From Hephaestia caeni (GTDB lineage: Bacteria; Pseudomonadota; Alphaproteobacteria; Sphingomonadales; Sphingomonadaceae), in assembly GCF_003550065.1 (NCBI RefSeq), contig NZ_QXDC01000003.1, positions 62,001 through 126,000 on the forward strand: a stretch of 64,000 bases of DNA. Reading direction: 5' to 3'. The notes below the pieces were generated by a model that saw nothing but the letters and a program-made list of their open reading frames with translations, was not told the origin of the DNA and made no database searches. The position numbers and the translations under genes are program-made. This document shows, piece after piece, positions 1 to 9,122 of this stretch (its first letter is position 1; each line of letters begins with the position of its first letter).

Positions 1-1409
1 GGAATCCGTTGCTTCGAATCTGGAATGGGGGGATCGGGCAGGATCGCCACATTATTCCGGGCGAGCGCCAGCATCTCGTCCGTCCCCGGCAGGACCGGCG
101 GCCTGCCGGCAGCCTGATCGAAGCGGAAAACCGACGTGAGATCGCCGAAGGTCTTGCGGCGCCAGTCGCTGATATTGGGTTCGCGCACGCCGGTGATCCG
201 TTCCAGAAATTGCAGGACCGAGGTGTGGTCGAACCGCTGGCTGGAGACCCAGCCGCCTGCCGTCCAGGGCGAGACGATGATGCAAGGCACGCGGAAGCCG
301 GCGCCGATCGGCATGCCGTCGACAAATTCCCGCGACGTGCCCGCGGGGGGGACGGGCGGCGCGACATGATCGAACAGACCGTCGTTCTCGTCGTAATTGA
401 GGATGAAGACAGTCTTGGCCCAGACATCCGGGTTGGCGGCGAGTTCGTTGAGCCGGCGCGCGATGAAATCGGCACCGGCGGCGGGCATGTAATCGGGATG
501 CTCGCACCCCACGGCGGAGGGCATCAGCCACGAAACGGCGGGCAGGCGATCGTGACGCACGTCATGGGCGAACCGGTCCTCGTCGGCATCCGGCAACCCG
601 CGCATCGCCAGTTGCGAACCGGCCGCGGCATTCCGGAACCGTGCGACATATTTGAATATGTTGTTGGGGCGTTTCCCCATGTCGCCATATTGATAGATGC
701 GCCAGTCGATCCCGGCGTCCTGCAATCGTTCGGCGTAGGTTTTCCAGCGAAATCCGCCGGGCGGCATGATATTCTCGATTACGGGCCCGCCGCCCGCCGC
801 CTCTGGATCGAGCATGCCGCTCATATGATAAAACCGGTTCGGCCAGGTCGGCCCCATCACCGAGCAATGATAGGCGTCGCAGATCGTGAACGCCTCAGCC
901 AGCGCATAGTGGAACGGGATATCTTCGCGCTTGAAATAGCCCATCGTATAGGGGCCATTCATCCCATCGGCGGCGCGGTGCGCCGGCAGCCACCGATCCA
1001 TCCTGCCGCCGTTCCACGCCTGATGCTGCACCGCCCAGGCATGGCTGGTGGAGGGCAGCTTCTGCGCGTTGGTGGCGAAGGTGTCGAGATGGAACGGCAG
1101 CAGATAGCCGTCGGGGTTTGCCGCGTCCGGCTGATGAAAGACGTTCCTGCCCGTCGAGAGCATCTGCGCTTCGGGATCGCCGAAGCCGCGCACGCCCGAC
1201 AGCATGCCGAAATAATGGTCGAACGACCGGTTCTCCTGCATCAGCAGGACGACGTGCTTGATGTCCTTCAACGTGGCTGCACGGCGTGGCGCCTGCGCCA
1301 TCAGCTTCTGCACATTGGGCGGCATCAATGTCGCCGCCGCCGCAACCGACGCAACCTGCGCCGCGTTCGTCAGCAACCGGCGGCGCGTGAATACGGGCGC
1401 GCTCGACAT
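1..1409 (-). CDS. Phospholipase C-family phosphoesterase, 3' end beyond window
   Basis: Secreted phosphoesterase of the phospholipase C/acid phosphatase family, which hydrolyses phosphate esters or phosphodiesters outside the cytoplasm. The translated start has a twin-arginine type leader (TRRRLL at residues 8-13 followed by an Ala-rich stretch). About 30 residues later comes the family signature HVVLLMQENRSFDHYFG, and further on a GPTWPNRFYHMSG block. The ATG at 1409 follows a GGGAG ribosome site. No stop is reached before position 1, so 469 codons are visible and the C-terminus is missing. It is the last visible gene of a minus-strand unit behind the M20 hydrolase (79 bp gap) and the TonB-dependent receptor. 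Membership of the family is clear; whether the substrate is a phospholipid, phosphocholine or a sugar phosphate cannot be told. Confidence 0.85.
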   Translation of the reverse strand, partial: MSSAPVFTRRRLLTNAAQVASVAAAATLMPPNVQKLMAQAPRRAATLKDIKHVVLLMQENRSFDHYFGMLSGVRGFGDPEAQMLSTGRNVFHQPDAANPDGYLLPFHLDTFATNAQKLPSTSHAWAVQHQAWNGGRMDRWLPAHRAADGMNGPYTMGYFKREDIPFHYALAEAFTICDAYHCSVMGPTWPNRFYHMSGMLDPEAAGGGPVIENIMPPGGFRWKTYAERLQDAGIDWRIYQYGDMGKRPNNIFKYVARFRNAAAGSQLAMRGLPDADEDRFAHDVRHDRLPAVSWLMPSAVGCEHPDYMPAAGADFIARRLNELAANPDVWAKTVFILNYDENDGLFDHVAPPVPPAGTSREFVDGMPIGAGFRVPCIIVSPWTAGGWVSSQRFDHTSVLQFLERITGVREPNISDWRRKTFGDLTSVFRFDQAAGRPPVLPGTDEMLALARNNVAILPDPPIPDSKQRI

Positions 1410-1488
1410 TGATGAACTCCCTACTTGTCCAGTCTTACGGTGCGATTCCCGCCGCGATCGGCGGCGAACCGCCGACGGCCTGAAGGTC

Positions 1489-3081
1489 CTATTTCGATGT
1501 CGCCGGCCCGGTGCCCAGTGTCGGCCATTTGACCCCAAGCTGCTCAAGATACGATCCATAACGCTGCGGATCGTAATAATGCTTGGCCAGCTCGGGCTTG
1601 TACCGCGCCATGAGTTCGGCGTTCAGCCATGTCGGCGGCGTATCGTCCTTCGCCAGCATGGGGACGTATTGCTGATCCTTCGTCTGCACCTCACGGAAAT
1701 AGCGCTTCGCCTCCGCCAACAACTTTGGCTTGGTCAACAGGTCGACGACCGTCATCGCCATCACCTTGGCGCCCGCCTGCACGCCCTTGTGCGCGATCGG
1801 CGTCGTCATCGCGATGGCGTTCGCCCAATTGTGCCCCGGCAACCCCGGGATATTGGCCGGATAGCGGATGGTGATCGTCGGCACCGTCCAGCTCACATCG
1901 CCGATATCGTCCGATCCCGCCGACTTCGGTTCCTTGGGCGGCGGACCGAACGCCGCCAGTTTCGTCGGCAGGCCGGTTGTCACCGTCGCGCCGACATTTT
2001 CCTGCACCGCGCGCGCGAATGCCTGATCGTCGGCATCCCACTTGGGGAGGCCGACCGCGACGATATTGGCCTGGGCGGCCTCCGCCATCGGCCGATTGAA
2101 ATTCTGCGTTGCCGCCGCGCCCAGGATGCGCCGGCTGACCGTGGTGCTCGTCATCTTGGCGGCGCCGTCGGCAATGGTGTCGGCGGTCGCCAGCATCTTT
2201 TCGATGGCGGCGAAATCCATCTCGCGCAGATAGAACCAGATCTTCGCCTCTGACGGCACCACGTTGGGCTGATCGCCACCGTCGCTGATGACATAATGCG
2301 AGCGTTGTTCGGGCCGCAGGTGCTCGCGGCGCATCTCCCATCCATTGGCCATCGCGATCGCGCCGTCGAGCGCCGACCGTCCCCGCCACGGCGCCGCCGC
2401 CGCATGCGCGCTCTCGCCTTCGAACGTATATTCGACGCTGACCATGCCGGTGCCGTTCGGCCGCCCCCAACTGGTGGCGAGCTGGCTGCTGACATGGCTG
2501 AAGATCGTCGCATCGACGTCCTTGAACACGCCGGCACGGACGAAACGGGCCTTGCCGCCCAGCAGTTCCTCGGCAACGCCGGGCCAGATCACCAGCGTGC
2601 CCGGCGTGCGCGTGCGGACCATCCAGTCCTTCACCGCCAGCGCCGCGACGATGTTCATCGCCTGCCCGCTATTGTGCCCCTCGCCATGCCCCGGCGCGCC
2701 CTCGACCATCGGTTGGCGCCACGGGATGCCGGGGGTCTGGCTTGCCTTAGGAATCCCATCGATGTCGCTGCCCAGCGCGATCACCGGGCCGTCGGCGCCG
2801 TTCGTCCACCGCGCGGTCCACCCCGTCGGCAGCCCTGCGATGTCGCGCTCGATCGTGAAGCCTTCCTTTTCGAGCAGGGCGGTCAGATACCGTTCGGTCT
2901 CATGTTCCTGGAAGCCGATTTCGGCAAAGCTGAACAGTTCGTCGTTGATGACCTGCGACAGCTTCGCGCGCGCCTCCACGCCGCGCACCACCTCGGCTTT
3001 CGCGCCGCTCGGCGGGGTTTGTGAGATAGCGGGGGAAGCAAGCGCCAGCACCCCCGCGACGGCGATGAGGGATCGGATCAT
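1489..3081 (-). CDS. M20-family amidohydrolase (AbgB-like), secreted
   Basis: Zinc-dependent M20 peptidase/amidohydrolase, 530 aa, closest in layout to aminobenzoyl-glutamate utilisation protein B. A signal peptide is visible (MIRSLIAVAGVLALASPAIS, cleavage near residue 20), so it probably works in the periplasm. Metal-site and dimerisation features include GSDIDG, GHGEGHNSG, the WPGVAEE block and the HNWANAI segment near the C-terminus. The start ATG at 3081 has an AGGAG site 9 nt upstream. It lies 68 bp behind the TonB-dependent receptor and 79 bp ahead of the phosphoesterase, so a receptor-hydrolase-phosphoesterase unit is likely. The class of reaction (amide-bond hydrolysis) is supported by the family; the substrate is unknown. 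Confidence 0.85.
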   Translation of the reverse strand: MIRSLIAVAGVLALASPAISQTPPSGAKAEVVRGVEARAKLSQVINDELFSFAEIGFQEHETERYLTALLEKEGFTIERDIAGLPTGWTARWTNGADGPVIALGSDIDGIPKASQTPGIPWRQPMVEGAPGHGEGHNSGQAMNIVAALAVKDWMVRTRTPGTLVIWPGVAEELLGGKARFVRAGVFKDVDATIFSHVSSQLATSWGRPNGTGMVSVEYTFEGESAHAAAAPWRGRSALDGAIAMANGWEMRREHLRPEQRSHYVISDGGDQPNVVPSEAKIWFYLREMDFAAIEKMLATADTIADGAAKMTSTTVSRRILGAAATQNFNRPMAEAAQANIVAVGLPKWDADDQAFARAVQENVGATVTTGLPTKLAAFGPPPKEPKSAGSDDIGDVSWTVPTITIRYPANIPGLPGHNWANAIAMTTPIAHKGVQAGAKVMAMTVVDLLTKPKLLAEAKRYFREVQTKDQQYVPMLAKDDTPPTWLNAELMARYKPELAKHYYDPQRYGSYLEQLGVKWPTLGTGPATSK

Positions 3082-3100
3082 GCCCCTGCTCTCCTTGTTG

Positions 3101-3138
3101 GAGAGGCAAGCGAGGGATGAAACCCCCGCTTGCCTCTC
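3101..3138 (-). promoter_or_regulatory. Stem-loop between receptor and amidohydrolase genes
   Basis: A perfect 12-bp stem (GAGAGGCAAGCG at 3101-3112 pairing with 3127-3138), extended by GGG/CCC, sits just after the receptor stop codon. No T-run follows on the minus strand, so it is more likely an mRNA-stabilising or attenuating hairpin than a full terminator. It would let the receptor be expressed more strongly than the hydrolase and phosphoesterase behind it. Confidence 0.55.
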
Positions 3139-3149
3139 GTTCTACATGC

Positions 3150-6020
3150 TTAGAAATTCATGTTGATCGTCGTGAAGAAATACCGGCCGACGACGCCATA
3201 GATCGACGTATCACGGTAAATCCCCGGCAGATATTTCGGCATGGTATTCATGATATTGTTCACACCAAAACCGATACGATATTTATCGCCGATATCATAT
3301 TGGATCGACAGGTCGTTATATACTTTCGCAGGGATATGCTGCTGCGGATAGGCCTCGTCCGAATCGGTGTTCAGTTCATAGGTCGCGGCGCTGATGAAGC
3401 GCGTGTTGAGCGTGACGTTGAGATCGTCGATCTTGTACCCTGCCAGCAGATTGCCCCGGAACCGGGGGTTTCCCCACGCGCCATCATAGACGATGTCCCC
3501 TTCCGGGATGCCCGGCGTGGTTTCGGTCACCTTGTCGAGCAGGTAGCTGCCCTTGAACGACAGGTTGAGCGCGCCGCCGCCCAGCGGCCGATGATAGGCC
3601 AGCCCGATATCGATGCCGCGCGCATAGAGGCGTGCGGCGTTGAGCTGGTTCGATTCGACCCGCGTCGCATAACCGGTGGCGGGATCGCGGGTAACGCGCG
3701 CGCAATAGGGATTGTCGATCGTCGGCGCGTCGACGCAAAGCCTGATGAGTGTGGCGTAGGAGAATTGGGTGATGACATTCTTGATGTCGATATCCCAATA
3801 ATCGACCGTCACATCGAGGCCCGGCACGAAGCTCGGTTGCAGGATGACGCCTAGCGTCAGGCTGTTCGAGGTTTCCGGCTTGAGGTCGGGGTTGCCGCCG
3901 GTGACGACGACCGGCCCGATCCGGGGCGTCTCGAACGGGGTATCGATCCCCAGCGCCTTGCAGTTCGCCGCCCGCGTCGCGGAGGCGTAATACAATGCCA
4001 GCGAGCACGCATCGGTATAGGCGCCGGTGAGCGTTTCGACCTTCGCTTCGTAAAGCTCGCCGAAATTCGGCGTGCGAACGCTGCGCGAGCGAACGCCGCG
4101 GAAGCTGACCCCGTCGATGGGCGACCACATCGCGCCCGCCTTCCATGCATGGGTGGCGCCGACGGTGCTGTAATCCGAATAGCGGTACGCGCCTTCGACC
4201 TCGAGCCGCCGGGCGAACGGCAGATCGCTGAGAAGCGGAACGACCAGCTCGCCGTATGCCTCGCTCACGCTGAACGCTTCGTCGAGTTCGGGATGCTCGG
4301 ACGGACCGGCGCCGTAGACCAGCTCACCGGCAAGCGCGAGCGGATCGTCCGTCGTCCGGAGCGTTTCCCTGCGGTGCTCGGCACCCACGGCGACCGAGAC
4401 ATCGCCATAAGGGAGAGCGAACAGCGGGCCGTTGATATTCGCCCCGTAAATCTGTTGCGTATTGACCCGCTTCTCGTGGCGATCGGCCATCGCCCACTTG
4501 ATCTGCGCATCGGTCGCCGGCGCCGTACTGAAGATGTCGAACGGCACACAACCCTGCGCGCGCGCCGCCGCATCGCGGCAGATGGGATCGCCGGTGACGG
4601 GATCGGCGATGGCATCGCGCGCGGCGATCCAGTGCGACTTCCAGGGGGCGTTCGCTTCGGTGACGTTGTCGGTTACCCGGCCATATTGCCAGAAGGCTTC
4701 CCATTTGAACCTGGAGCCCAGCTTGCCGCCAAGCGACGAGCCGATGGTATAGCTTTCCCGGTTATGATCTTCTTCCCGCTCCGGGAAATTGCCGTAGGTC
4801 CGATCGATATACAGCGACGTCAGGTTGTTATCGAGCATCACCTGCCGGACGGAATCGGGCAGATAGGGGTTGTCCAGCATCGCGCTGGCGCCCCGCCCAC
4901 CCGGCACCGGGCCTGAGAAATAGGTCGTACGGCTATCGTCGCGCCAATAATTGTACGTGCCGTCGTACTTCTGGCGCGCATAGGAAAAGTACGTGCCGAA
5001 TTCGATTGCGTCGGTGACCTGGTAATCGAGCCGGCCCATCAGCGCCAACGACTTGAGGCCGCCCTGGAACTGGTCGCGATCGCTCAGGTTCCTGCCATCG
5101 CCGCCATCGCAGACGGCATATTGCCCGGGGCTGTATTCGATGTCGCACTTGGATTCGCGAACGTTGCCGCCCTCGACCATGTAGCGCTTGCCGCCGAGCC
5201 AGTAGGTCGGCACGTAATCATAATAGAGCTGCCGGGTGTGCGGCGAGTACACCCGATCGGGAATGCCGTCATCGATGCCCGTATTCTCAGGGTTTGCCCG
5301 GTACGTCGGCCAATCGCGCCAGTCGAAGCGATCGGTGTAGATCAGCGGATTGGATTGCGAATAGGCGCCGCCGATCGAGAAGGTGCCCCGGCCATCGGCA
5401 AACTTGCCGCCGGTGGCGGCCGAGACCAGATATTTCGCGGCGTCGCCCTGCTCCGAAATCCCGGCCAGCCCGGAAATGTGGAGCCCCTCGATATCGCGCT
5501 TGGTGATGACGTTGACCGCGCCGGTCACCGCATCCGCGCCGTAAATGGCAGCAGCACCGCCGGTGACTACCTCGATCCGATCGATCATGCTCACCGGGAT
5601 CATGCCGATGTCGACCGCGGAGGAGCGGGCCGACCCCGACACGCGCCGCTGCCCGTCGATCAGCGTCAGGCTGCGATTGGTGCCGAGATCGCGCAGGTTG
5701 ACCGCCGAGATACCGGCATCCCACCCCCTGACATCGCTGCTGAGGTTCTGGTTGGTGCCGAGCGCCGGATCGAGTTCGAGCGCCTCGATCGCGCTGATCC
5801 GCCCGAGGTCGATCGCCTGCTCCATGCTGGTGACGCTGACCGGCATCGGCGACTGGAGTTCGGGCCGGGCGATGCGCGAGCCGGTGACGACGATCCCCTC
5901 CCCTGCCTGCGATCCTTCATCACCGGCCGGCGACGAGGCCTGCTGGGCAACAGCGGGAACGGCGGCCGCCATCAATGTCACAGCCGATGTCGCGAGGAAC
6001 AAACTTGCCTTCAATCTCAT
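3150..6020 (-). CDS. TonB-dependent outer-membrane receptor
   Basis: TonB-dependent receptor of the long sphingomonad type, 956 aa, an outer-membrane beta-barrel that imports a substrate using energy from TonB-ExbBD. Signal peptide residues 1-26 end in AVA; the plug domain starts near EGIVVTGSRI. The plug contains the usual VNLRDLGTNRSLTLIDG and GAAAIYGADAVTGAVNVITK blocks, and the protein ends in a terminal Phe (NMNF) as expected for barrel assembly. I place the start at the ATG at 6020 because GGAGGT lies 4-5 nt before it; an earlier in-frame start at 6041 has no such site. It heads the minus-strand unit with an M20 hydrolase and a phosphoesterase. A LacI-type operator lies 130 bp upstream. 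The ligand is unknown, but the context suggests a polyol or sugar conjugate. Confidence 0.93.
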   Translation of the reverse strand: MRLKASLFLATSAVTLMAAAVPAVAQQASSPAGDEGSQAGEGIVVTGSRIARPELQSPMPVSVTSMEQAIDLGRISAIEALELDPALGTNQNLSSDVRGWDAGISAVNLRDLGTNRSLTLIDGQRRVSGSARSSAVDIGMIPVSMIDRIEVVTGGAAAIYGADAVTGAVNVITKRDIEGLHISGLAGISEQGDAAKYLVSAATGGKFADGRGTFSIGGAYSQSNPLIYTDRFDWRDWPTYRANPENTGIDDGIPDRVYSPHTRQLYYDYVPTYWLGGKRYMVEGGNVRESKCDIEYSPGQYAVCDGGDGRNLSDRDQFQGGLKSLALMGRLDYQVTDAIEFGTYFSYARQKYDGTYNYWRDDSRTTYFSGPVPGGRGASAMLDNPYLPDSVRQVMLDNNLTSLYIDRTYGNFPEREEDHNRESYTIGSSLGGKLGSRFKWEAFWQYGRVTDNVTEANAPWKSHWIAARDAIADPVTGDPICRDAAARAQGCVPFDIFSTAPATDAQIKWAMADRHEKRVNTQQIYGANINGPLFALPYGDVSVAVGAEHRRETLRTTDDPLALAGELVYGAGPSEHPELDEAFSVSEAYGELVVPLLSDLPFARRLEVEGAYRYSDYSTVGATHAWKAGAMWSPIDGVSFRGVRSRSVRTPNFGELYEAKVETLTGAYTDACSLALYYASATRAANCKALGIDTPFETPRIGPVVVTGGNPDLKPETSNSLTLGVILQPSFVPGLDVTVDYWDIDIKNVITQFSYATLIRLCVDAPTIDNPYCARVTRDPATGYATRVESNQLNAARLYARGIDIGLAYHRPLGGGALNLSFKGSYLLDKVTETTPGIPEGDIVYDGAWGNPRFRGNLLAGYKIDDLNVTLNTRFISAATYELNTDSDEAYPQQHIPAKVYNDLSIQYDIGDKYRIGFGVNNIMNTMPKYLPGIYRDTSIYGVVGRYFFTTINMNF

Positions 6021-6149
6021 GATGACCTCCCAGTAACACATTGTGATTTTTGTATAATATTATGAACGAGCGACCACGAACAGCACCCCTGGCGGCGGCT
6101 ATGCGCGCCTTCGGCCCCCTATCGCGTCACGCCGTCTGCCGAGCGTTCT

Positions 6150-6167
6150 CAATATCGTTAATGTAAC
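6150..6167 (-). promoter_or_regulatory. LacI-type operator A (receptor side)
   Basis: On the minus strand this 18-mer reads GTTACATTAACGATATTG, one of four related sites in the island (others at 6283, 8988 and 9123). The shared core is TACATTA(A/T)CG(N)TAT. It lies 130 bp upstream of the receptor ATG. A TTGACG hexamer is at 6189-6194, exactly 23 nt before TACATT, the same spacing as at site D. The binding protein is inferred to be the LacI-family product at 7871-8929. Confidence 0.65.
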
Positions 6168-6257
6168 TCTGCCATATATCGCTATTGTCGTCAATATGGA
6201 CATATTTCGTTGAAATATATTATGTTTATGTGAAAATTTGCCGTCTCGATGCCGCTA

Positions 6258-6286
6258 TGGACAGACTCTCTATCCTAATTTACAAT
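6258..6286 (+). promoter_or_regulatory. Sigma-70-type promoter for the MFS gene
   Basis: TGGACA (6258-6263) and TACAAT (6281-6286) each match five of six consensus bases and are separated by exactly 17 nt. Operator B begins at 6283 and covers the -10 box and the predicted start site, a standard repression layout. It implies a leader of about 300 nt before the ATG at 6599. Confidence 0.6.
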
Positions 6287-6300
6287 AACGATAATGTTAC
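6283..6300 (+). promoter_or_regulatory. LacI-type operator B (MFS side)
   Basis: Reads CAATAACGATAATGTTAC on the plus strand, the reverse complement of the TACATTA(T)CG core shared by four sites. It overlaps the -10 element of the MFS promoter, so binding would block initiation. Confidence 0.7.
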
Positions 6301-6598
6301 AGGGCGAGGATCAGCGATTGGCCTTTAAGGCACGCGATATGGATGCTGTGGCGCCCCCGGCCCCGCCGCACCCGCGACGGCTTGCGGTATCGCCGTCCAA
6401 CCCGCGGCGCCGGCGCTCGCCTATCGCGATCGTGCGACAATCCGATGACCATCGCGCAATCGGGCATAGGGCAAACATCCGGCGTCGTTGCCGGGCCGGG
6501 GAGCAACGCGCTTCCCGCATCGATCGATTCATGGAAAACGGCGCCGTGCAGGAGTTCGACGCGCCGGTACGCCAACCTCAACCGATTGGACCTGTCAG

Positions 6599-7885
6599 AT
6601 GACGCAAGCCCCGCCAGCAGATACCGGCGCCGCACCGGCCAAGAAGATGCCGCGCAAAGCCTGGTTCATCATCGGACTGTTGATGGCGCTGCTGGTGCTC
6701 AACTATTTCGATCGGCAGACGCTGTCGATTCTCAAGCCGATCATGAAAGACGAGCTGGCATTCGACGACGAAGCCTATTCGTTGCTGACCTTCGCGTTCA
6801 TGCTGCCCTATATCGTCATGTACGTCGTGAGCGGCCGGCTGATCGACCGGTTCGGAACACGGATCTGCATGACGCTGTTCGCGGTCGGCTGGTCGGTTGC
6901 GAACATCGCGTCGGGCCTGTCGCACAGCTTCAGCCACCTCGCCGCGTCACGCGTGCTGATGGGCGCAGCGGAGCCCGGCGCTTTTCCCGTCGTTCAGCGT
7001 GCCATCCTGAACTGGGTCCCGATCGAGCGCCGCGCGCTGGCGATCAGCATCGCCACGCCGGCCGGCAATATCGGCGCCATTCTCGCGCCGCCGCTGATCG
7101 CGGTGCTGGCGACGGCCATCGACTGGCGCGCCGCCTTCGTGATTCCGGGTGCGATCGGGATCGTCATCGCGATCCTGTGGTGGTTCACCGACACCCGGCA
7201 TACGCCGCCTGCCCAGCCGATCGCGGATGCCGCGCCGACGCTGCCCGAGCCGGTCGACGAAGGCGACGCCTCGATTCGCGGGCTGATGCGCGACAAGAGG
7301 TTCTGGTCGATCATCGCGGCGCGGATGCTGAGCGATCCGGTCTGGTATTTCTATCTGTTCTGGATTCCCGGCTATCTACAGGAGCGCGCCGGGCTGTCGC
7401 TGTCCGAACTGGGGGTCGTCGGCGGGCTGCCGTTCATCGCCGCCGTGCTGGCGTGCATGGTGCTGGGCCGCATAGTGGATCGCTTCACCGAGCGCGGCCA
7501 CGATTCGATCCGCGTCCAGCTTTGGATTTTCGCGCTCACCGCCGCGCTGATGCCGCTGGGCGCACTCATCACCATGACCTCGAGCGTGGCGGTGGCGATC
7601 ATCATCATCACGATCGTCGTCGTGGTCTGCCAAGGCTGGTTCGTAGGCTATTACGTGCTGCTGGCGGGCCTGTTTCCGGCGCGCGTCAATGCCTCGGCGG
7701 TGGGAATCCTCGGCGCGGTCGGCGCCAGCACGGCGCTGGTGTTCAACCTGTTCGCTGGATCGATCCTCGCGCATTTCGATTATGTCGCGCTGTTCACCGG
7801 ACTGGCCGTGCTGCACCCGCTATCGGCGGTGATCCTGATCGTGGTGATCGGGCGCAGCCGGCGCAAACGATCAGCGCATGCTTGA
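6599..7885 (+). CDS. MFS transporter, anion:cation symporter-like
   Basis: Inner-membrane major facilitator permease, 428 aa with about twelve hydrophobic segments, resembling the hexuronate/organic-anion (ExuT-like) branch. The first helix contains NYFDRQTLSILKP, and the loop 2-3 motif is GRLIDRFGTR. A charged, helix-poor loop (TLPEPVDEGDASIRGLMRDK) separates the two six-helix halves. I chose the ATG at 6599, which leaves a short N-terminal tail before the first helix; a longer frame from 6488 would add 37 Arg-rich residues unlike a transporter. Its 3' end overlaps the convergent repressor gene by 15 bp. It most likely carries the product released by the periplasmic hydrolases into the cytoplasm; the exact solute is not determinable. 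Confidence 0.88.
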   Translation: MTQAPPADTGAAPAKKMPRKAWFIIGLLMALLVLNYFDRQTLSILKPIMKDELAFDDEAYSLLTFAFMLPYIVMYVVSGRLIDRFGTRICMTLFAVGWSVANIASGLSHSFSHLAASRVLMGAAEPGAFPVVQRAILNWVPIERRALAISIATPAGNIGAILAPPLIAVLATAIDWRAAFVIPGAIGIVIAILWWFTDTRHTPPAQPIADAAPTLPEPVDEGDASIRGLMRDKRFWSIIAARMLSDPVWYFYLFWIPGYLQERAGLSLSELGVVGGLPFIAAVLACMVLGRIVDRFTERGHDSIRVQLWIFALTAALMPLGALITMTSSVAVAIIIITIVVVVCQGWFVGYYVLLAGLFPARVNASAVGILGAVGASTALVFNLFAGSILAHFDYVALFTGLAVLHPLSAVILIVVIGRSRRKRSAHA

Positions 7886-8929
7886 CGCGCGGATGACGAG
7901 TTCGGGAACGATGTGATCGTTGACGACGCGATCGTCCGCCTTGCCCTGAATCCGGTCGAGCAGCCGGCGCGTGGCGCGTCGGGCGACCTCCTCGAAGGGC
8001 AGGAGCAGTGTCGACAGCGGCGGCTCCATGAACCGGGTGAACGGGTGGTTGCCCCATCCCATCACCAGCACGTCGTCGGGAATCCGGATGTTGCGCTCAC
8101 GCAGCGCGCGGTACAGGCCGAGCGCATAATAATCGTCCCCGACGACGAAGGCATCGGGGCGCCGACCGCGATCGAGCAGGTCGCTGGCGACGCGATAGGC
8201 GTCGTCGGCATGCCATGATTGGGAAACGCGAAACGAGCGCGCCGGCGGGACGAGCGCGAGATTGTTGCGCGGGTCGAACGCAAGCCCGTGCCGCTCGAGC
8301 GACCGCCGGAATCCCTCGGTGCGAAGCCGGATGGTGGAAAACGGCATATCTTCGTCGAGCAGTACGACGTCCTTTGCGCCCCGTGCCAGGACGGCGTCGG
8401 TGGTGAGCTGGATGCCCGCCTCGTTGTCGGTGGAATAGAAATCGACGTTCAGTTCTGGCAGTTCGCGGCTGACGAGAACCAGGGGAATGCCGGCCTTGAT
8501 GATCGGCGTCCAGGCGGTCGAACGCTCCTGCACGGGCGCCGCGATGAGACCATCGAGCCCGGATCGCAGCGCCCTGTCGATGGCGTCCTGCTCGCGTTCA
8601 GCCGATTCGTAGGAGAGCAGCAGCAGAACCGTGTAGCCGGCGTGCTGCGCCTGTAATTCGACCTCGCTCACCAGATCGGAGAAGAAGGGGTTGGAGATGT
8701 TGGTGACGATCACCCCGATCGTCTTGCGCGAGCCGAGCACCAGCGAGCGGGCGTGGACGTTCGGAACATAGCCGAGACGCTCGGCCTCGGCCTTGATCAA
8801 TGCCCGGGTCGTCGCGCTGACGCCCGATTTGTCGTTGAGCGCGCGCGACACCGTATTGGCCGTCAACCCGACGGCCTTCGCCAGATCCTGAAGAGTGGGC
8901 TGACGACGCCCCTTGATCACCTCCGCCAT
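7871..8929 (-). CDS. LacI-family transcriptional repressor
   Basis: DNA-binding regulator, 352 aa: an N-terminal LacI helix-turn-helix (PTLQDLAKAVGLTANTVSR with hinge region KAEAERLGYVPN), then a periplasmic-binding-protein-like effector domain starting at SRKTIGVIVTNISNPFF. The ATG at 8929 follows a GGGAG site and puts the HTH about ten residues from the N-terminus, as usual; an upstream TTG at 8986 would add a Pro/Arg-rich extension and is less likely. Its own promoter region carries operator C, so autoregulation is expected. The three other operators lie before the receptor, MFS and oxidoreductase genes, making it the local regulator. The effector is probably an intermediate of the polyol/sugar pathway. 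Confidence 0.92.
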   Translation of the reverse strand: MAEVIKGRRQPTLQDLAKAVGLTANTVSRALNDKSGVSATTRALIKAEAERLGYVPNVHARSLVLGSRKTIGVIVTNISNPFFSDLVSEVELQAQHAGYTVLLLLSYESAEREQDAIDRALRSGLDGLIAAPVQERSTAWTPIIKAGIPLVLVSRELPELNVDFYSTDNEAGIQLTTDAVLARGAKDVVLLDEDMPFSTIRLRTEGFRRSLERHGLAFDPRNNLALVPPARSFRVSQSWHADDAYRVASDLLDRGRRPDAFVVGDDYYALGLYRALRERNIRIPDDVLVMGWGNHPFTRFMEPPLSTLLLPFEEVARRATRRLLDRIQGKADDRVVNDHIVPELVIRASSMR

Positions 8930-8987
8930 GCCCCGCGTCTCCCGTTTCGACACCCGGAGTCTAGCGCCCGACACGGCAGGCGCCAAA

Positions 8988-9005
8988 CTTACATTATCGT
9001 TATTC
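8988..9005 (-). promoter_or_regulatory. LacI-type operator C (repressor gene)
   Basis: Plus-strand text CTTACATTATCGTTATTC, matching operator B at 15 of 18 positions when aligned by the TACATTATCGTTATT core. It is 58 bp upstream of the repressor ATG, which fits autorepression. Confidence 0.7.
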
Positions 9006-9122
9006 TCCTTTCTCGATTTCTAAAGGACCCCTTCACGCAAGCAGGATTGCGTATATGAAAAATATACATTTTATATCAACTTTATACCTATTATATTGAC
9101 GGCCACAACCCTGTGTGGCAAG

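Larger units (their letters stand above)
6021..6598. other. Divergent control region between receptor and MFS genes
   Basis: This 578-bp stretch carries no convincing gene. It holds two operators of the LacI regulon (A and B), an AT-rich segment around 6175-6240 that contrasts with the surrounding high GC, and the MFS promoter. From about 6300 to 6598 it becomes GC-rich again, which would be a roughly 300-nt untranslated leader for the transporter. I see no small open frame there with a good ribosome site. Confidence 0.6.

Noticed and set aside
9..1412. A 467-residue plus-strand open frame at the left edge
   Set aside because: It is antisense to the phospholipase C-family gene, whose minus-strand translation has a signal peptide and clear signature.
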